From an uncultured Bacteroidota bacterium (GTDB lineage: Bacteria; Bacteroidota; Bacteroidia; Bacteroidales; WCHB1-69), in the NCBI GenBank assembly GCA_902786595.1, contig CADADB010000017.1, positions 21,096-73,725 of the forward strand: a DNA stretch of 52,630 nucleotides, written 5' to 3'. Of the stretch, positions 7,453 to 14,782 are shown piece by piece. Within the stretch, counting starts at the first letter, position 1; each line of letters opens with the position of its first letter. The notes under the pieces were generated by a model. That model saw nothing but the letters and a program-made list of their open reading frames with translations. It ran no database searches and was not told the origin of the DNA. The translations under genes were made by a program, and so were the position numbers.

Positions 7453-9135
7453 ATGAAAAGATATTGTTTTGTGCTTTTGGTTTTAGGCCTTTTGGTGAAT
7501 ATGTTGTTCGCCCAGGCACCCACGAAATTGCAAGTTTCCCTCTTGAACAATCATTTTGAACAAGTGAATCTGACCAGTGCATACGGCAGTTCGCAGACCA
7601 GCTATGCTCATTCAGACATTAAGGATGACAAGTTCAATATGACGGTCAGTCTTCCCAACGACATCTATAAGCTCGATTTCGGCAACGGCTCTTCGATGCT
7701 GTTGGTTATCAACCCGGGCGAGTCCGTGAATATGACGTTGGATGCGGAAAATCTCCAGCAGATAGTGTCTGTGACGGGTTCGGAAACGATGGGTAATGTC
7801 ATGGAGATGTCCTATCTGGCTCTTCATCGGAAAGCGGCTTTGGACAGCATCAACCAGGAGCTCCAGAACGACAAGGACAAGCAGTACTGGTCTGATTTCG
7901 CCCAGAAATTCAACCTGTACCGGCAGACTAACGACGATGTGGACAATTATCTTCTGTCAGCATTCGACAATCTGGATACCCTTTACCGTATCTATTCAAG
8001 AGAGTTGTCCAATGGGAAGCTGAAGGGCAGCTCAGTGTTTGAATGTGCAGATGCGGCTAACAGGATGATGAAGAAAACGGAGATAGACTACACGCCGTTC
8101 GCAAATTATCAGGAGAATGTCTCCCGCTATTACTCATTTTCAGGGCCGAGAGTTGCAGATGCACAAGATTTTTACCGTGTCTTTGACCAGTATCAGTCAG
8201 ATTTGCAGAACAGGCATCAAGTAGCGCAAGATGCTATAGGGACGTTGATGCCGAAAATTCGTGAACTGTTGGCGGAGAAGGATTCTCTGGCCTATAATAA
8301 TCTTTGGGACAAGAAAGGAAATCAGTCCAAATGGGCGTATCGGGTGCTGGCGGAACTGTATCCATCTTTGCAGCAGGCCGTAGGGCAGAAGGCGGCATAC
8401 GAGTCATTCATGAAGAATGACAAGCAGAATGCGAACCTGCTGGTCAGCCAGTCGCAGGGGAATGTCTCCAAGGTGGTCCAAAAATATCAGGAGGCCTATA
8501 ATGGAATCGATGCTTACTTGACCTCTCAACTGAAAGAAGCCATCAAAGCCAACAAACAAGATATCTGTGTCCTGATGTTCCTGGATATGTTCCCGAGAGA
8601 ACAGAATGCCGCGTTGCACAATGAGGTGATTACGGCGTTACACGAGAAGTATCCCGATCATTTGATTGTGAAAGACCGTTGGGGCTATATGAACTCTCCT
8701 GCTTCGAAGGTGACCATCGGTGCCATTGCCCCGGATCTTGAATTTCCGGATCCCGATGGCAAGATGCGCAAACTCTCCGATTTGCGCGGCAAGGTGGTGT
8801 TGCTGGACTTCTGGGCCTCATGGTGCGGACCGTGCCGTCGCGAGAACCCCAATGTGACCCGCATATACAGCCAATATCACGACAAGGGTTTTGAGGTGTT
8901 CAGTGTCTCGTTGGACAGTGACGCCGCTTCATGGAAGCGGGCTATTGAGGCCGATAAGCTGGTGTGGCCCAACCATGTGAGCGATCTCAAGAAATGGCAG
9001 TCCAAAGCTGCGGCCATCTACGGGGTGCGTTCCATCCCATCCACGTTCCTCTTGGACAAGGAGGGTCGCATCGTGCAGCGCGACTTGAGAGGTGCCGACC
9101 TCGAAAGAGCTGTCAAACAGCTGGTTGAACAATAA
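7453..9135 (+). CDS. Secreted TlpA-family thioredoxin-like protein
   Basis: 560 residues. The signal peptide is MKRYCFVLLVLGLLVNMLFA (1-20). The N-terminal part (about 25-130) looks like the beta-rich DUF4369-type domain often found before Bacteroidota TlpA modules. A long helical middle follows. The C-terminal thioredoxin fold (about 425-560) starts at GAIAPDLEFPDPDG and carries the active site Trp457-Cys458-Gly-Pro-Cys461 in DFWASWCGPCRRE, plus the cis-Pro loop GVRSIPSTFLLD. It likely reduces or exchanges disulfides in the periplasm or outer envelope; its partner protein is unknown. It is monocistronic, with a promoter just upstream and a palindrome plus terminator downstream. Confidence 0.9.
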   Translation: MKRYCFVLLVLGLLVNMLFAQAPTKLQVSLLNNHFEQVNLTSAYGSSQTSYAHSDIKDDKFNMTVSLPNDIYKLDFGNGSSMLLVINPGESVNMTLDAENLQQIVSVTGSETMGNVMEMSYLALHRKAALDSINQELQNDKDKQYWSDFAQKFNLYRQTNDDVDNYLLSAFDNLDTLYRIYSRELSNGKLKGSSVFECADAANRMMKKTEIDYTPFANYQENVSRYYSFSGPRVADAQDFYRVFDQYQSDLQNRHQVAQDAIGTLMPKIRELLAEKDSLAYNNLWDKKGNQSKWAYRVLAELYPSLQQAVGQKAAYESFMKNDKQNANLLVSQSQGNVSKVVQKYQEAYNGIDAYLTSQLKEAIKANKQDICVLMFLDMFPREQNAALHNEVITALHEKYPDHLIVKDRWGYMNSPASKVTIGAIAPDLEFPDPDGKMRKLSDLRGKVVLLDFWASWCGPCRRENPNVTRIYSQYHDKGFEVFSVSLDSDAASWKRAIEADKLVWPNHVSDLKKWQSKAAAIYGVRSIPSTFLLDKEGRIVQRDLRGADLERAVKQLVEQ

Positions 9136-9140
9136 CAGAA

Positions 9141-9162
9141 GAGACGGTGTGCACACCGTCTC
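9141..9162. repeat. 22-bp perfect palindrome, GAGACG...CGTCTC family
   Basis: GAGACGGTGTG is followed at once by its reverse complement, 5 bases after the TlpA-like stop. It shares arms, but not its centre, with the palindromes at 12136, 29837, 40266 and 43725. Confidence 0.85.
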
Positions 9163-9173
9163 CACAAGGAATA

Positions 9174-9206
9174 CAAGGCGTGGATTGATTTCTGCGCCTT
9201 TTTTTG
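9174..9206 (+). terminator. Terminator after the TlpA-like gene
   Basis: AAGGCG (9175-9180) pairs with CGCCTT (9195-9200), followed by a run of T. Confidence 0.7.
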
Positions 9207-9219
9207 TGCGTAAAAAAAA

Positions 9220-9254
9220 GTGCAAAAAAAAACAACAGAAAAATTTCTGTTGTT
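9220..9254 (-). terminator. Terminator of the tRNA operon
   Basis: AACAACAGAAA (9231-9241) pairs with TTTCTGTTGTT (9244-9254). On the minus strand it is followed by a long T run, so it fits the end of the Thr-Tyr-Gly tRNA transcript. Confidence 0.7.
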
Positions 9255-9295
9255 TCTTAATAATCACCTAATGTTATGAAAAAAACAAATTTGTT

Positions 9296-9371
9296 TGGAG
9301 CGGAAAACGGGACTCGAACCCGCCACCTACAGCTTGGAAGGCTGTCGCTCTACCGGATGAGCTACTTCCGC
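9296..9371 (-). tRNA. tRNA-Gly (anticodon TCC)
   Basis: A full cloverleaf: acceptor GCGGAAG/TTTCCGC, anticodon stem ACAGC/GCTGT with loop CTTCCAA, and T-loop TTCGAGT. The terminal CCA is encoded. Last gene of the three-tRNA operon. Confidence 0.95.
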
Positions 9372-9385
9372 ATAAAAAAAACAAG

Positions 9386-9467
9386 TGGGAGAGGAAGGAT
9401 TCGAACCTCCGAAGGCTTAGCCAGCAGATTTACAGTCTGTCCCATTTGACCGCTCTGGAACTCTCCC
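9386..9467 (-). tRNA. tRNA-Tyr (anticodon GTA)
   Basis: A class II tRNA (82 nt, long variable arm): acceptor GGGAGAG/CTCTCCC, anticodon loop CTGTAAA, T-loop TTCGAAT. CCA is not encoded. Confidence 0.95.
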
Positions 9468-9487
9468 ATCGTTGTTTCACTTATGCC

Positions 9488-9563
9488 TGGAGCCGATAGT
9501 CGGACTTGAACCAACGACCGGCTGATTACAAATCAGCTGCTCTACCAACTGAGCTATATCGGC
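9488..9563 (-). tRNA. tRNA-Thr (anticodon TGT)
   Basis: Acceptor GCCGATA/TATCGGC, anticodon stem GCTGA/TCAGC with loop TTTGTAA, T-loop TTCAAGT. CCA is encoded. First gene of the operon. Confidence 0.95.
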
Positions 9564-9600
9564 ATAATTTTCAATGAACGCCTCATCGTTTTTGCGGTGG

Positions 9601-9608
9601 CAAAGATA
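9601..9608 (-). promoter_or_regulatory. Promoter -7 box TATCTTTG (tRNA operon)
   Basis: Minus-strand TAnnTTTG box 38 bases before tRNA-Thr. The rest of the 9564-9924 gap is AT-rich and divergent (tRNA operon one way, acpP the other). I see no gene in it. Confidence 0.65.
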
Positions 9609-9892
9609 CTATTTTTTTTATACGAAGACACATTATGGGATAATTTTTTTTCAATTAATTGTAATCGTCTGTAAATCAATATTGTAAAGCATGGTTTTTA
9701 TGTGGCGAATAAGGGGTGATCGGAGGAAAAATGAGCTTTTGAGTGATGTGTTTGGATGTAGTTTTGGAAGAAATGTGCGTTTGGGCTGCAAAAAACGCAG
9801 GAGGGGCTTGCGTTGGACTGGCAATAATATGAATGTGGAAAACGTGTTGATTCTTTAAAAATTGAATACGTGCGCCGTATCAAAAAAAAATG

Positions 9893-9900
9893 TATTTTTG
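9893..9900 (+). promoter_or_regulatory. Promoter -7 box TATTTTTG (acpP operon)
   Basis: TAnnTTTG box followed by GCCGCC, 25 bases before the acpP ATG at 9925. It rules out an upstream in-frame start at 9862. Confidence 0.75.
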
Positions 9901-9924
9901 CCGCCTATTTCAAAATCAAATGCT

Positions 9925-10167
9925 ATGTCAGAAATTTTACAAAAAGTACAATCGATTATTGCCGACAAATTAAGTGTCGATGTGGCTGATGTGACGCCCG
10001 AAAAGAGTTTCACTAACGATTTGGGTGCTGATTCGCTGGACACGGTCGAGCTGATTATGGAATTTGAGAATGCATTTGGCATTAAATTTCCTGAAGAAGA
10101 TGCAGAGAAAATCGCCACAGTAGGCGATGCAGTTGCTTACATCGAAAATCTTCTTGCAAACAAGTAG
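9925..10167 (+). CDS. acpP: Acyl carrier protein
   Basis: An 80-residue acidic four-helix protein, the usual ACP length. It carries growing acyl chains in type II fatty-acid synthesis on a phosphopantetheine attached to Ser37 of the [15 protein letters not shown] motif. First gene of acpP-fabF-rnc, a conserved order in Bacteroidota; 30 bases separate it from fabF. The start was chosen because it matches the family length and lies just downstream of the -7 box. Confidence 0.97.
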   Translation: MSEILQKVQSIIADKLSVDVADVTPEKSFTNDLGADSLDTVELIMEFENAFGIKFPEEDAEKIATVGDAVAYIENLLANK

Positions 10168-10197
10168 AATATTTCAGTTTACAAAAATACGTTTGTG

Positions 10198-11451
10198 ATG
10201 AACCTCAAACGCGTTGTTGTAACAGGCATTGGCGCCTTAACGCCAATAGGAAATAATGTGGCTGAGTACTGGGGGAACCTCTTGAAAGGTAAGTCCGGTG
10301 CCGGCCACATTACTTATTTTGACACGGCGAAGTTCAAGACGAAATTTGCCTGTCAGTTAAAGGATTACAATCCTTTGGACCATTTCACCCCGAAAGAACT
10401 TTCGAAGCTTGACCGTTGCGCACAATACGCGCTGATTACCACGGACGAAGCTGTTCGTGACGCCGGCATCGATTGGGCGCGCGTGGACAAAGAGAGGGTG
10501 GGAGTGGTCTTTGGAACCGGGATCGGCGGACTGACCTCCTCCGAGGAGGCGGTGCAGCAGTTCATGCTCCAGGACAGGGAGCCCCGCTTCAGCCCGTTCC
10601 ACCTTTTGAGGGTGTTGGCCAACACTGTTTCCGGAAATATAGCCCTGAAATACGGTTTGGAAGGCCCTTGTTATATCACGACTTCCGCATGCGCCTCTTC
10701 GGCCAATGCCATTGGCGATGCCTGTTACGCGATCGCGTTGGGCAAGTCGGACATGATTGTCACGGGTGGCACGGAGTCGGCCATCATCGAGTTGGCCGTT
10801 GGCGGATTCAACGCCATGCGAGCCCTCTCCACGCGAAATGACGACCCCGAACATGCCAGTCGCCCGTTCGACAAGGACCGCGACGGTTTTGTCATGGGCG
10901 AGGGTGCGGCCACGCTGATTCTGGAGAGCGAGGAACACGCCAAGGCGCGCGGCGCACGCATATACGCGGAAGTGGTCGGAGTGGGCATGACCGCCGACAA
11001 CTACCATATCGCAGCCCCGAACCCGTCGGGAAGAGCCGCCATGCTTTCCATGCGTAACGCTTTGAAAAGCGCGGACTTGAAACCCGAGGATGTCGATTAT
11101 ATCAACACGCACGGGACATCCACCCCGTTAGGGGATTTGTCGGAGTGTCGCGCCATTGAGCAGCTTTTCGGGGATCATGCTCCCAAAATCGCCATCAATT
11201 CCACCAAATCCATGATCGGCCATCTGTTAGGTGCAGGTCCGGCGGTTGAAACGGTGGCCATATTGTGCTCCATGCGCGACAATCTCATTCACCCGACCAT
11301 CAATCTGCAGCATCTGGACCCGCTTTTGCCTGCAAACTGGAATTTTGTGCCGAATGAGGCCATCTCCAAGGAGGTGAATGTGGCGATGTCCAATTCGTTT
11401 GGCTTTGGCGGTCACAATGTTTCTTTGTTGTACGTGAAATATAGGGAGTGA
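10198..11451 (+). CDS. fabF: 3-oxoacyl-ACP synthase II (KAS II)
   Basis: 417 residues. It elongates acyl-ACP by condensation with malonyl-ACP. The thiolase-fold catalytic triad is visible: Cys165 (TTSACASSANAIG), His305 (NTHGTSTPLGD) and His342 (NSTKSMIGHLLGAG), with Lys337 in the same motif. The N-terminus MNLKRVVVTGIGALTPIG is typical. A GTG codon lies directly before the ATG; the ATG at 10198 is preferred. It is followed after 3 bases by rnc, so the two are probably translationally coupled. The C-terminal SNSFGFGGHN motif is intact. Confidence 0.97.
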   Translation: MNLKRVVVTGIGALTPIGNNVAEYWGNLLKGKSGAGHITYFDTAKFKTKFACQLKDYNPLDHFTPKELSKLDRCAQYALITTDEAVRDAGIDWARVDKERVGVVFGTGIGGLTSSEEAVQQFMLQDREPRFSPFHLLRVLANTVSGNIALKYGLEGPCYITTSACASSANAIGDACYAIALGKSDMIVTGGTESAIIELAVGGFNAMRALSTRNDDPEHASRPFDKDRDGFVMGEGAATLILESEEHAKARGARIYAEVVGVGMTADNYHIAAPNPSGRAAMLSMRNALKSADLKPEDVDYINTHGTSTPLGDLSECRAIEQLFGDHAPKIAINSTKSMIGHLLGAGPAVETVAILCSMRDNLIHPTINLQHLDPLLPANWNFVPNEAISKEVNVAMSNSFGFGGHNVSLLYVKYRE

Positions 11452-11454
11452 GTT

Positions 11455-12138
11455 ATGAACTTGACGGATAAGCAGATTCGATCATACTTTAAAAATATTT
11501 TCGGATTCAGGGTTCGTCACGTTGGCTTGTTCCGCACGGCTTTGCTTCACAAATCCGCCACCGAAGTCTCTGCTATCGGCAACCGGGAAAACAACGAGCG
11601 TTTGGAATTTCTCGGAGATGCGGTCTTGGGCACAATAGTCGCTGATTTCCTGTGCCACAAGTACCCTTCCGAACCGGAAGGCGTGCTCACGCAGATGCGT
11701 TCCAAATTGGTGAACCGTCAGCGGTTGAGTGATTTGGCCAGGAAACTGGGTTTGCACGATATCACCACTACATCAGGCCACATTGTGTCGAAAACTGTCC
11801 CCGGCAACACTTTTGAGGCCGTGGTGGGCGCCATTTATCGCGACCAGGGCTATAAGAAGACAGCCCATATTCTCATCGACCACATATTTTTAATCCATTT
11901 GGATATTGATGCCGTGTTTGCCGAAAATACGGATTACAAAAGCAGTCTCCTGATTTGGGCGCAGCGTCACCACCACAAATTGGTGTTTACCCACGAGTCG
12001 GAACCGGACAGGGAGCGTGATTTGTTCCGCGCTTATATCGACCTTGACGATCAGCGGATTTCCGAAGCGGTCGGCAGTTCAGTGAAGTCGGCGGAGCAAC
12101 GCGCCTCGGAGATCGCATTAGCGGCCCTCGAACAGTAG
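11455..12138 (+). CDS. rnc: Ribonuclease III
   Basis: A 227-residue double-strand-specific endoribonuclease for rRNA and mRNA processing. The RNase III signature NNERLEFLGDAVLGTIVADFL is present with its acidic residues. The second acidic site lies in FEAVVGAIYRDQGY. A double-stranded RNA-binding domain occupies about residues 155-227 and ends SAEQRASEIALAALEQ. Third gene of the acpP-fabF-rnc operon. Its TAG stop codon is also the first TAG of the palindromic repeat that follows. Confidence 0.95.
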   Translation: MNLTDKQIRSYFKNIFGFRVRHVGLFRTALLHKSATEVSAIGNRENNERLEFLGDAVLGTIVADFLCHKYPSEPEGVLTQMRSKLVNRQRLSDLARKLGLHDITTTSGHIVSKTVPGNTFEAVVGAIYRDQGYKKTAHILIDHIFLIHLDIDAVFAENTDYKSSLLIWAQRHHHKLVFTHESEPDRERDLFRAYIDLDDQRISEAVGSSVKSAEQRASEIALAALEQ

Positions 12139-12159
12139 AGACGTTTCCTGAAACGTCTC
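12136..12159. repeat. Palindrome of the GTAGAGACG family overlapping the rnc stop
   Basis: GAGACGTTTC (12138-12147), two bases CT, then GAAACGTCTC (12150-12159). The preceding TAG is the rnc stop codon. It may double as a weak terminator hairpin. Confidence 0.8.
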
Positions 12160-12202
12160 AAAAACGGTAAATCCATCCTTCTGTGTGTATTCGTATTTTA
12201 TG

Positions 12203-12210
12203 TACCTTTG
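12203..12210 (+). promoter_or_regulatory. Promoter -7 box TACCTTTG (DUF4159 gene)
   Basis: TAnnTTTG box 22 bases before ATG 12232. Confidence 0.7.
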
Positions 12211-12231
12211 CACGTTTTTTGAATTCGTGTT

Positions 12232-12876
12232 ATGAGAAAGATAATATTGACCACATTATTATATATGCTGTGCCTGCTGGCTCCGGCGCAACAGATTGCC
12301 TTGCTGAAATATAACGGCGGCGGTGACTGGTACGCCAACCCGACTTCGCTGCCGAACCTGATCAAGTTCTGCAACCAGAATCTGGGCATGTCGCTGGAGG
12401 CCAAACCCGCCACTGTGGAGGTGGGCAGCGCGGACCTCTTCCGCTATCCGTTTGTCCACATGACCGGTCATGGCAACGTGGCGTTCACGGACGCCGAGGC
12501 CGAGAACCTGCGCAACTACCTGATAGCCGGTGGTTTCCTGCATGCGGACGACAACTACGGAATGTCGCCCTATATTCGTGCGCAGATGAAGAAGGTGTTT
12601 CCAGAACTGGAGCTGGTGGAGCTGCCTTATAATCACCCTATCTTCCACCAGAAGTACAACTTCCCGAACGGTCTGCCCAAAATCCACGAGCACGACAACA
12701 AGCCGCCGCAAGCTTTCGCCCTCTTCTGGGAGGGGCGCATGGTCTTCCTCTTTACCTACGAGTGCGACCTCGGCGATGGCTGGGAGGACTTCGTCGTCCA
12801 CAAGGACTCAGAAGCTACCCGTACCAAAGCGTTGCAGATGGGCGCGAACATTTTGCAGTATGTGTTTTCGAATTAA
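12232..12876 (+). CDS. Secreted DUF4159-domain protein
   Basis: 214 residues with a signal peptide (about 1-19, ending LAPAQ). The DUF4159 pattern is clear: LKYNGGGDWYANPTSLPNL, FVHMTGHGNVAFTDAEAENLRNYLIAGGFLHADDNYG, ELPYNHPIFHQKYNFPNGLPKIHEHD and LFTYECDLGDGWED. The fold resembles a class I glutamine-amidotransferase-like domain. In many Bacteroidota it is encoded near MoxR/DUF58/BatA genes, though here the DUF58 gene is 21 kb away. The molecular role is unknown. Own promoter, monocistronic. Confidence 0.88.
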   Translation: MRKIILTTLLYMLCLLAPAQQIALLKYNGGGDWYANPTSLPNLIKFCNQNLGMSLEAKPATVEVGSADLFRYPFVHMTGHGNVAFTDAEAENLRNYLIAGGFLHADDNYGMSPYIRAQMKKVFPELELVELPYNHPIFHQKYNFPNGLPKIHEHDNKPPQAFALFWEGRMVFLFTYECDLGDGWEDFVVHKDSEATRTKALQMGANILQYVFSN

Positions 12877-12902
12877 GAATGAAGAATGCAAAATGAAGAA
12901 TA

Positions 12903-12952
12903 TTCCCTGAGCAGTCCCGTCAGGGACAAGAGCTTGGTAGCGCATGGATAAC
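12903..12952 (+). repeat. Dispersed repeat with GGTAGCGCATGG
   Basis: Contains GAGCAGTCCCGTCAGGGAC, a small hairpin, followed by AAGAGCTTGGTAGCGCATGG. Related copies lie at 28986-29037 and 45437-45495 (both inverted), with partial copies near 31118 and 2985. It follows an AATGAAG-type tract after the DUF4159 stop. Confidence 0.75.
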
Positions 12953-12971
12953 CGATGAAAGAATGATGAAT

Positions 12972-13805
12972 ATGAGAAGAGTTTTTGTTACAATATTTTG
13001 TTTTTTAGGATGTTGTGGCATGATAAATGCCCAAAAAGACACCACAACGGTCATTTCCTACAATATCCGTTACAACAACCCTGGCGATGGCGACAATATT
13101 TGGGACAACCGAAAGGATTGCTCCGTCACCATGGTGAAAATGGAACGGCCCGATTTCCTCTGCGTGCAAGAGGCCTATTTCGTGCAGTTGGACTATTTGC
13201 TGAAGAATCTTCCTGATTATGAGTATATTGGCGTTGGTCGTGACGATGGCAAGAAGGGTGGGGAGCACATGGCCATCCTATATCGCAAGGATCGCTTCGA
13301 GGTCGTGGCGCATGGCGATTTCTGGCTGAGCGAGACGCCGGATGTCTGTTCGCGGGGCTGGGATGCCGCCTGTCACCGTATCGTGACGTGGGGCTACTTC
13401 CGCAACAAGCAGACAGGGAAGCACTTATACTGCTTTAACACGCATCTGGATCACGTAGGCGAGGTGGCTCGTCGTGAGTCGGTGAAACTTATCACTCAGC
13501 GTATCAAAGAGATCGTGAAGGACAAGAAAGCTCCCATTTTCCTCACTGGCGACTTTAACTCCGACATCAGCAGTGACATTTTCGCCCCGTTGAAGAAGGT
13601 GTTGAAGCAGGCCCGCAAGGATGCGCCCGTCACCGACAACAAAGGCACCTACAACGGCTGGGGCTCCGCCGCCAACATCTTCGTCATTGACCATATCTTC
13701 TACAAAAATGCCAAACCGATGATTTTCAAGACTCTGGACAGCGACAAATACGGACGTTCGCTGATTTCGGACCATTATCCGATTAAGGGAGTCTTTTTTA
13801 ATTAA
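12972..13805 (+). CDS. Secreted endonuclease/exonuclease/phosphatase-family protein
   Basis: About 277 residues. It has a signal peptide and the EEP fold of metal-dependent phosphoesterases (DNase I, sphingomyelinase and inositol-phosphatase relatives). Motifs: SYNIRYNNPGDGDNIWDNR, PDFLCVQEAY (metal-binding Glu), CFNTHLDHVGEVARRES, LTGDFNSDISSD, and C-terminal LISDHYPIKGVF. The substrate could be nucleic acid, a sugar-phosphate or a lipid. The start at 12972 is chosen because the in-frame ATGs at 12963 and 12966 lie in a TGAATGA-type repeat; either could still be used. The final Asn and the TAA stop are part of the AATTAAG array that follows. Confidence 0.9.
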   Translation: MRRVFVTIFCFLGCCGMINAQKDTTTVISYNIRYNNPGDGDNIWDNRKDCSVTMVKMERPDFLCVQEAYFVQLDYLLKNLPDYEYIGVGRDDGKKGGEHMAILYRKDRFEVVAHGDFWLSETPDVCSRGWDAACHRIVTWGYFRNKQTGKHLYCFNTHLDHVGEVARRESVKLITQRIKEIVKDKKAPIFLTGDFNSDISSDIFAPLKKVLKQARKDAPVTDNKGTYNGWGSAANIFVIDHIFYKNAKPMIFKTLDSDKYGRSLISDHYPIKGVFFN

Positions 13806-13862
13806 GAATTAAGAATTAAGAATGATGAATGTTGAATGCTGAATGCTGAATTATGAATTAAT
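13800..13862 (+). repeat. 3'-type AATTAAG / TGAATGC heptamer array
   Basis: Three AATTAAG units starting at the stop codon run into TGAATGT/TGAATGC units, sense orientation. Confidence 0.85.
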
Positions 13863-13915
13863 ATAGTGTAGTATTTTCAAAATTATAGCGTCTAACTATA
13901 AAAACAAACCCTTTG

Positions 13916-13963
13916 GGCCTTAACCCTTAACCCTTAGACCTTAACCCTTAGACCTTAAACCAA
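13916..13963 (+). repeat. 5'-type CCCTTAA heptamer array before the prohibitin start
   Basis: Units CCTTAAC, CCTTAGA and CCTTAAA run to CCAAT, directly before the ATG at 13965. The mce start (42.8 kb) has the same CCTTAAACCAAT-ATG junction. Confidence 0.85.
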
Positions 13964-13964
13964 T

Positions 13965-14774
13965 ATGGAACGAACCTTCAACAATCAGCCGGCCGGAAAG
14001 ACGGCTCTCAAATGGACTTTGCGGGGCATTGCCATCTTCTTTGCTCTTCTGGTCGTTTTTTCTTCTTTTTATACGGTGAAATCGACCGAGCGGGGCGTGC
14101 TCTCCACTTTCGGGCGGATTCAGGACCGCGTGATCGGCGACGGTCTGCATTTCAAGATCCCGTTTGTGCAAACGGTGAAACATGTGAACATCCAGCAGAA
14201 GAAGTTCGACGGCAAGGAGAACAGCTACACCCGCGATGTGCAGACTTCTGAGGTGGACTACACCATTAACTACGACCTGGTGAAGGATAATGTCGCCAAG
14301 TTGATGAAGAACGTGGGCGAAGATTACCACAACCGCATCGTGGTGCCTTACGTCCGCAGTGCGTTGAAGGAGAGCTTCGGCAATTTCGCTGCCACGCATA
14401 TTGTGGAGAATCGCGACAAGGTGCGCCGCCAGATCGAGGACAAGCTCCGCGAGACTTTGAGCAAGGAGTATTTCACGAACATCCACTTCCAGCTGGTGAA
14501 CATCGACTTCGATGATCAGTTCGAGACGGCCATCAAAGAGAAGCAGGTGGCTGAGCAGAACGCGTTGAAAGCCAAGAATGTAACTGTCCAGATTGAGGAG
14601 CAAGCCAAGCAGACGCGCATCAAGGCGGAAGCAGAGGCCGAGGCCATGCGCATCAAGGCCACCGCTTTGGAACGCAACCAGAAGCTCGTGGAGTACGAGG
14701 CCGTGCAGAAATGGAACGGCGAGCTGCCGCAATATGTGGGCAGCGGCTCGATTCCGTTCATTAATATCAAATAA
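13965..14774 (+). CDS. Prohibitin-like SPFH/Band 7 membrane protein
   Basis: 269 residues: an N-terminal membrane anchor (about 18-40), then an SPFH domain (STERGVLSTFGRIQDRVIGDGLHFKIPF, QTSEVDYTINYDLV), then a long charged coiled coil (about 180-250, AIKEKQVAEQNALKAKNV). The family forms large rings on the membrane that scaffold lipid domains or membrane proteases; no partner protease is adjacent. Convergent with the PEP-synthase-like gene, with only 8 bases between the two stops. No clear promoter box; a repeat array fills the upstream spacer. Confidence 0.9.
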   Translation: MERTFNNQPAGKTALKWTLRGIAIFFALLVVFSSFYTVKSTERGVLSTFGRIQDRVIGDGLHFKIPFVQTVKHVNIQQKKFDGKENSYTRDVQTSEVDYTINYDLVKDNVAKLMKNVGEDYHNRIVVPYVRSALKESFGNFAATHIVENRDKVRRQIEDKLRETLSKEYFTNIHFQLVNIDFDDQFETAIKEKQVAEQNALKAKNVTVQIEEQAKQTRIKAEAEAEAMRIKATALERNQKLVEYEAVQKWNGELPQYVGSGSIPFINIK

Positions 14775-14782
14775 AAAGGATT

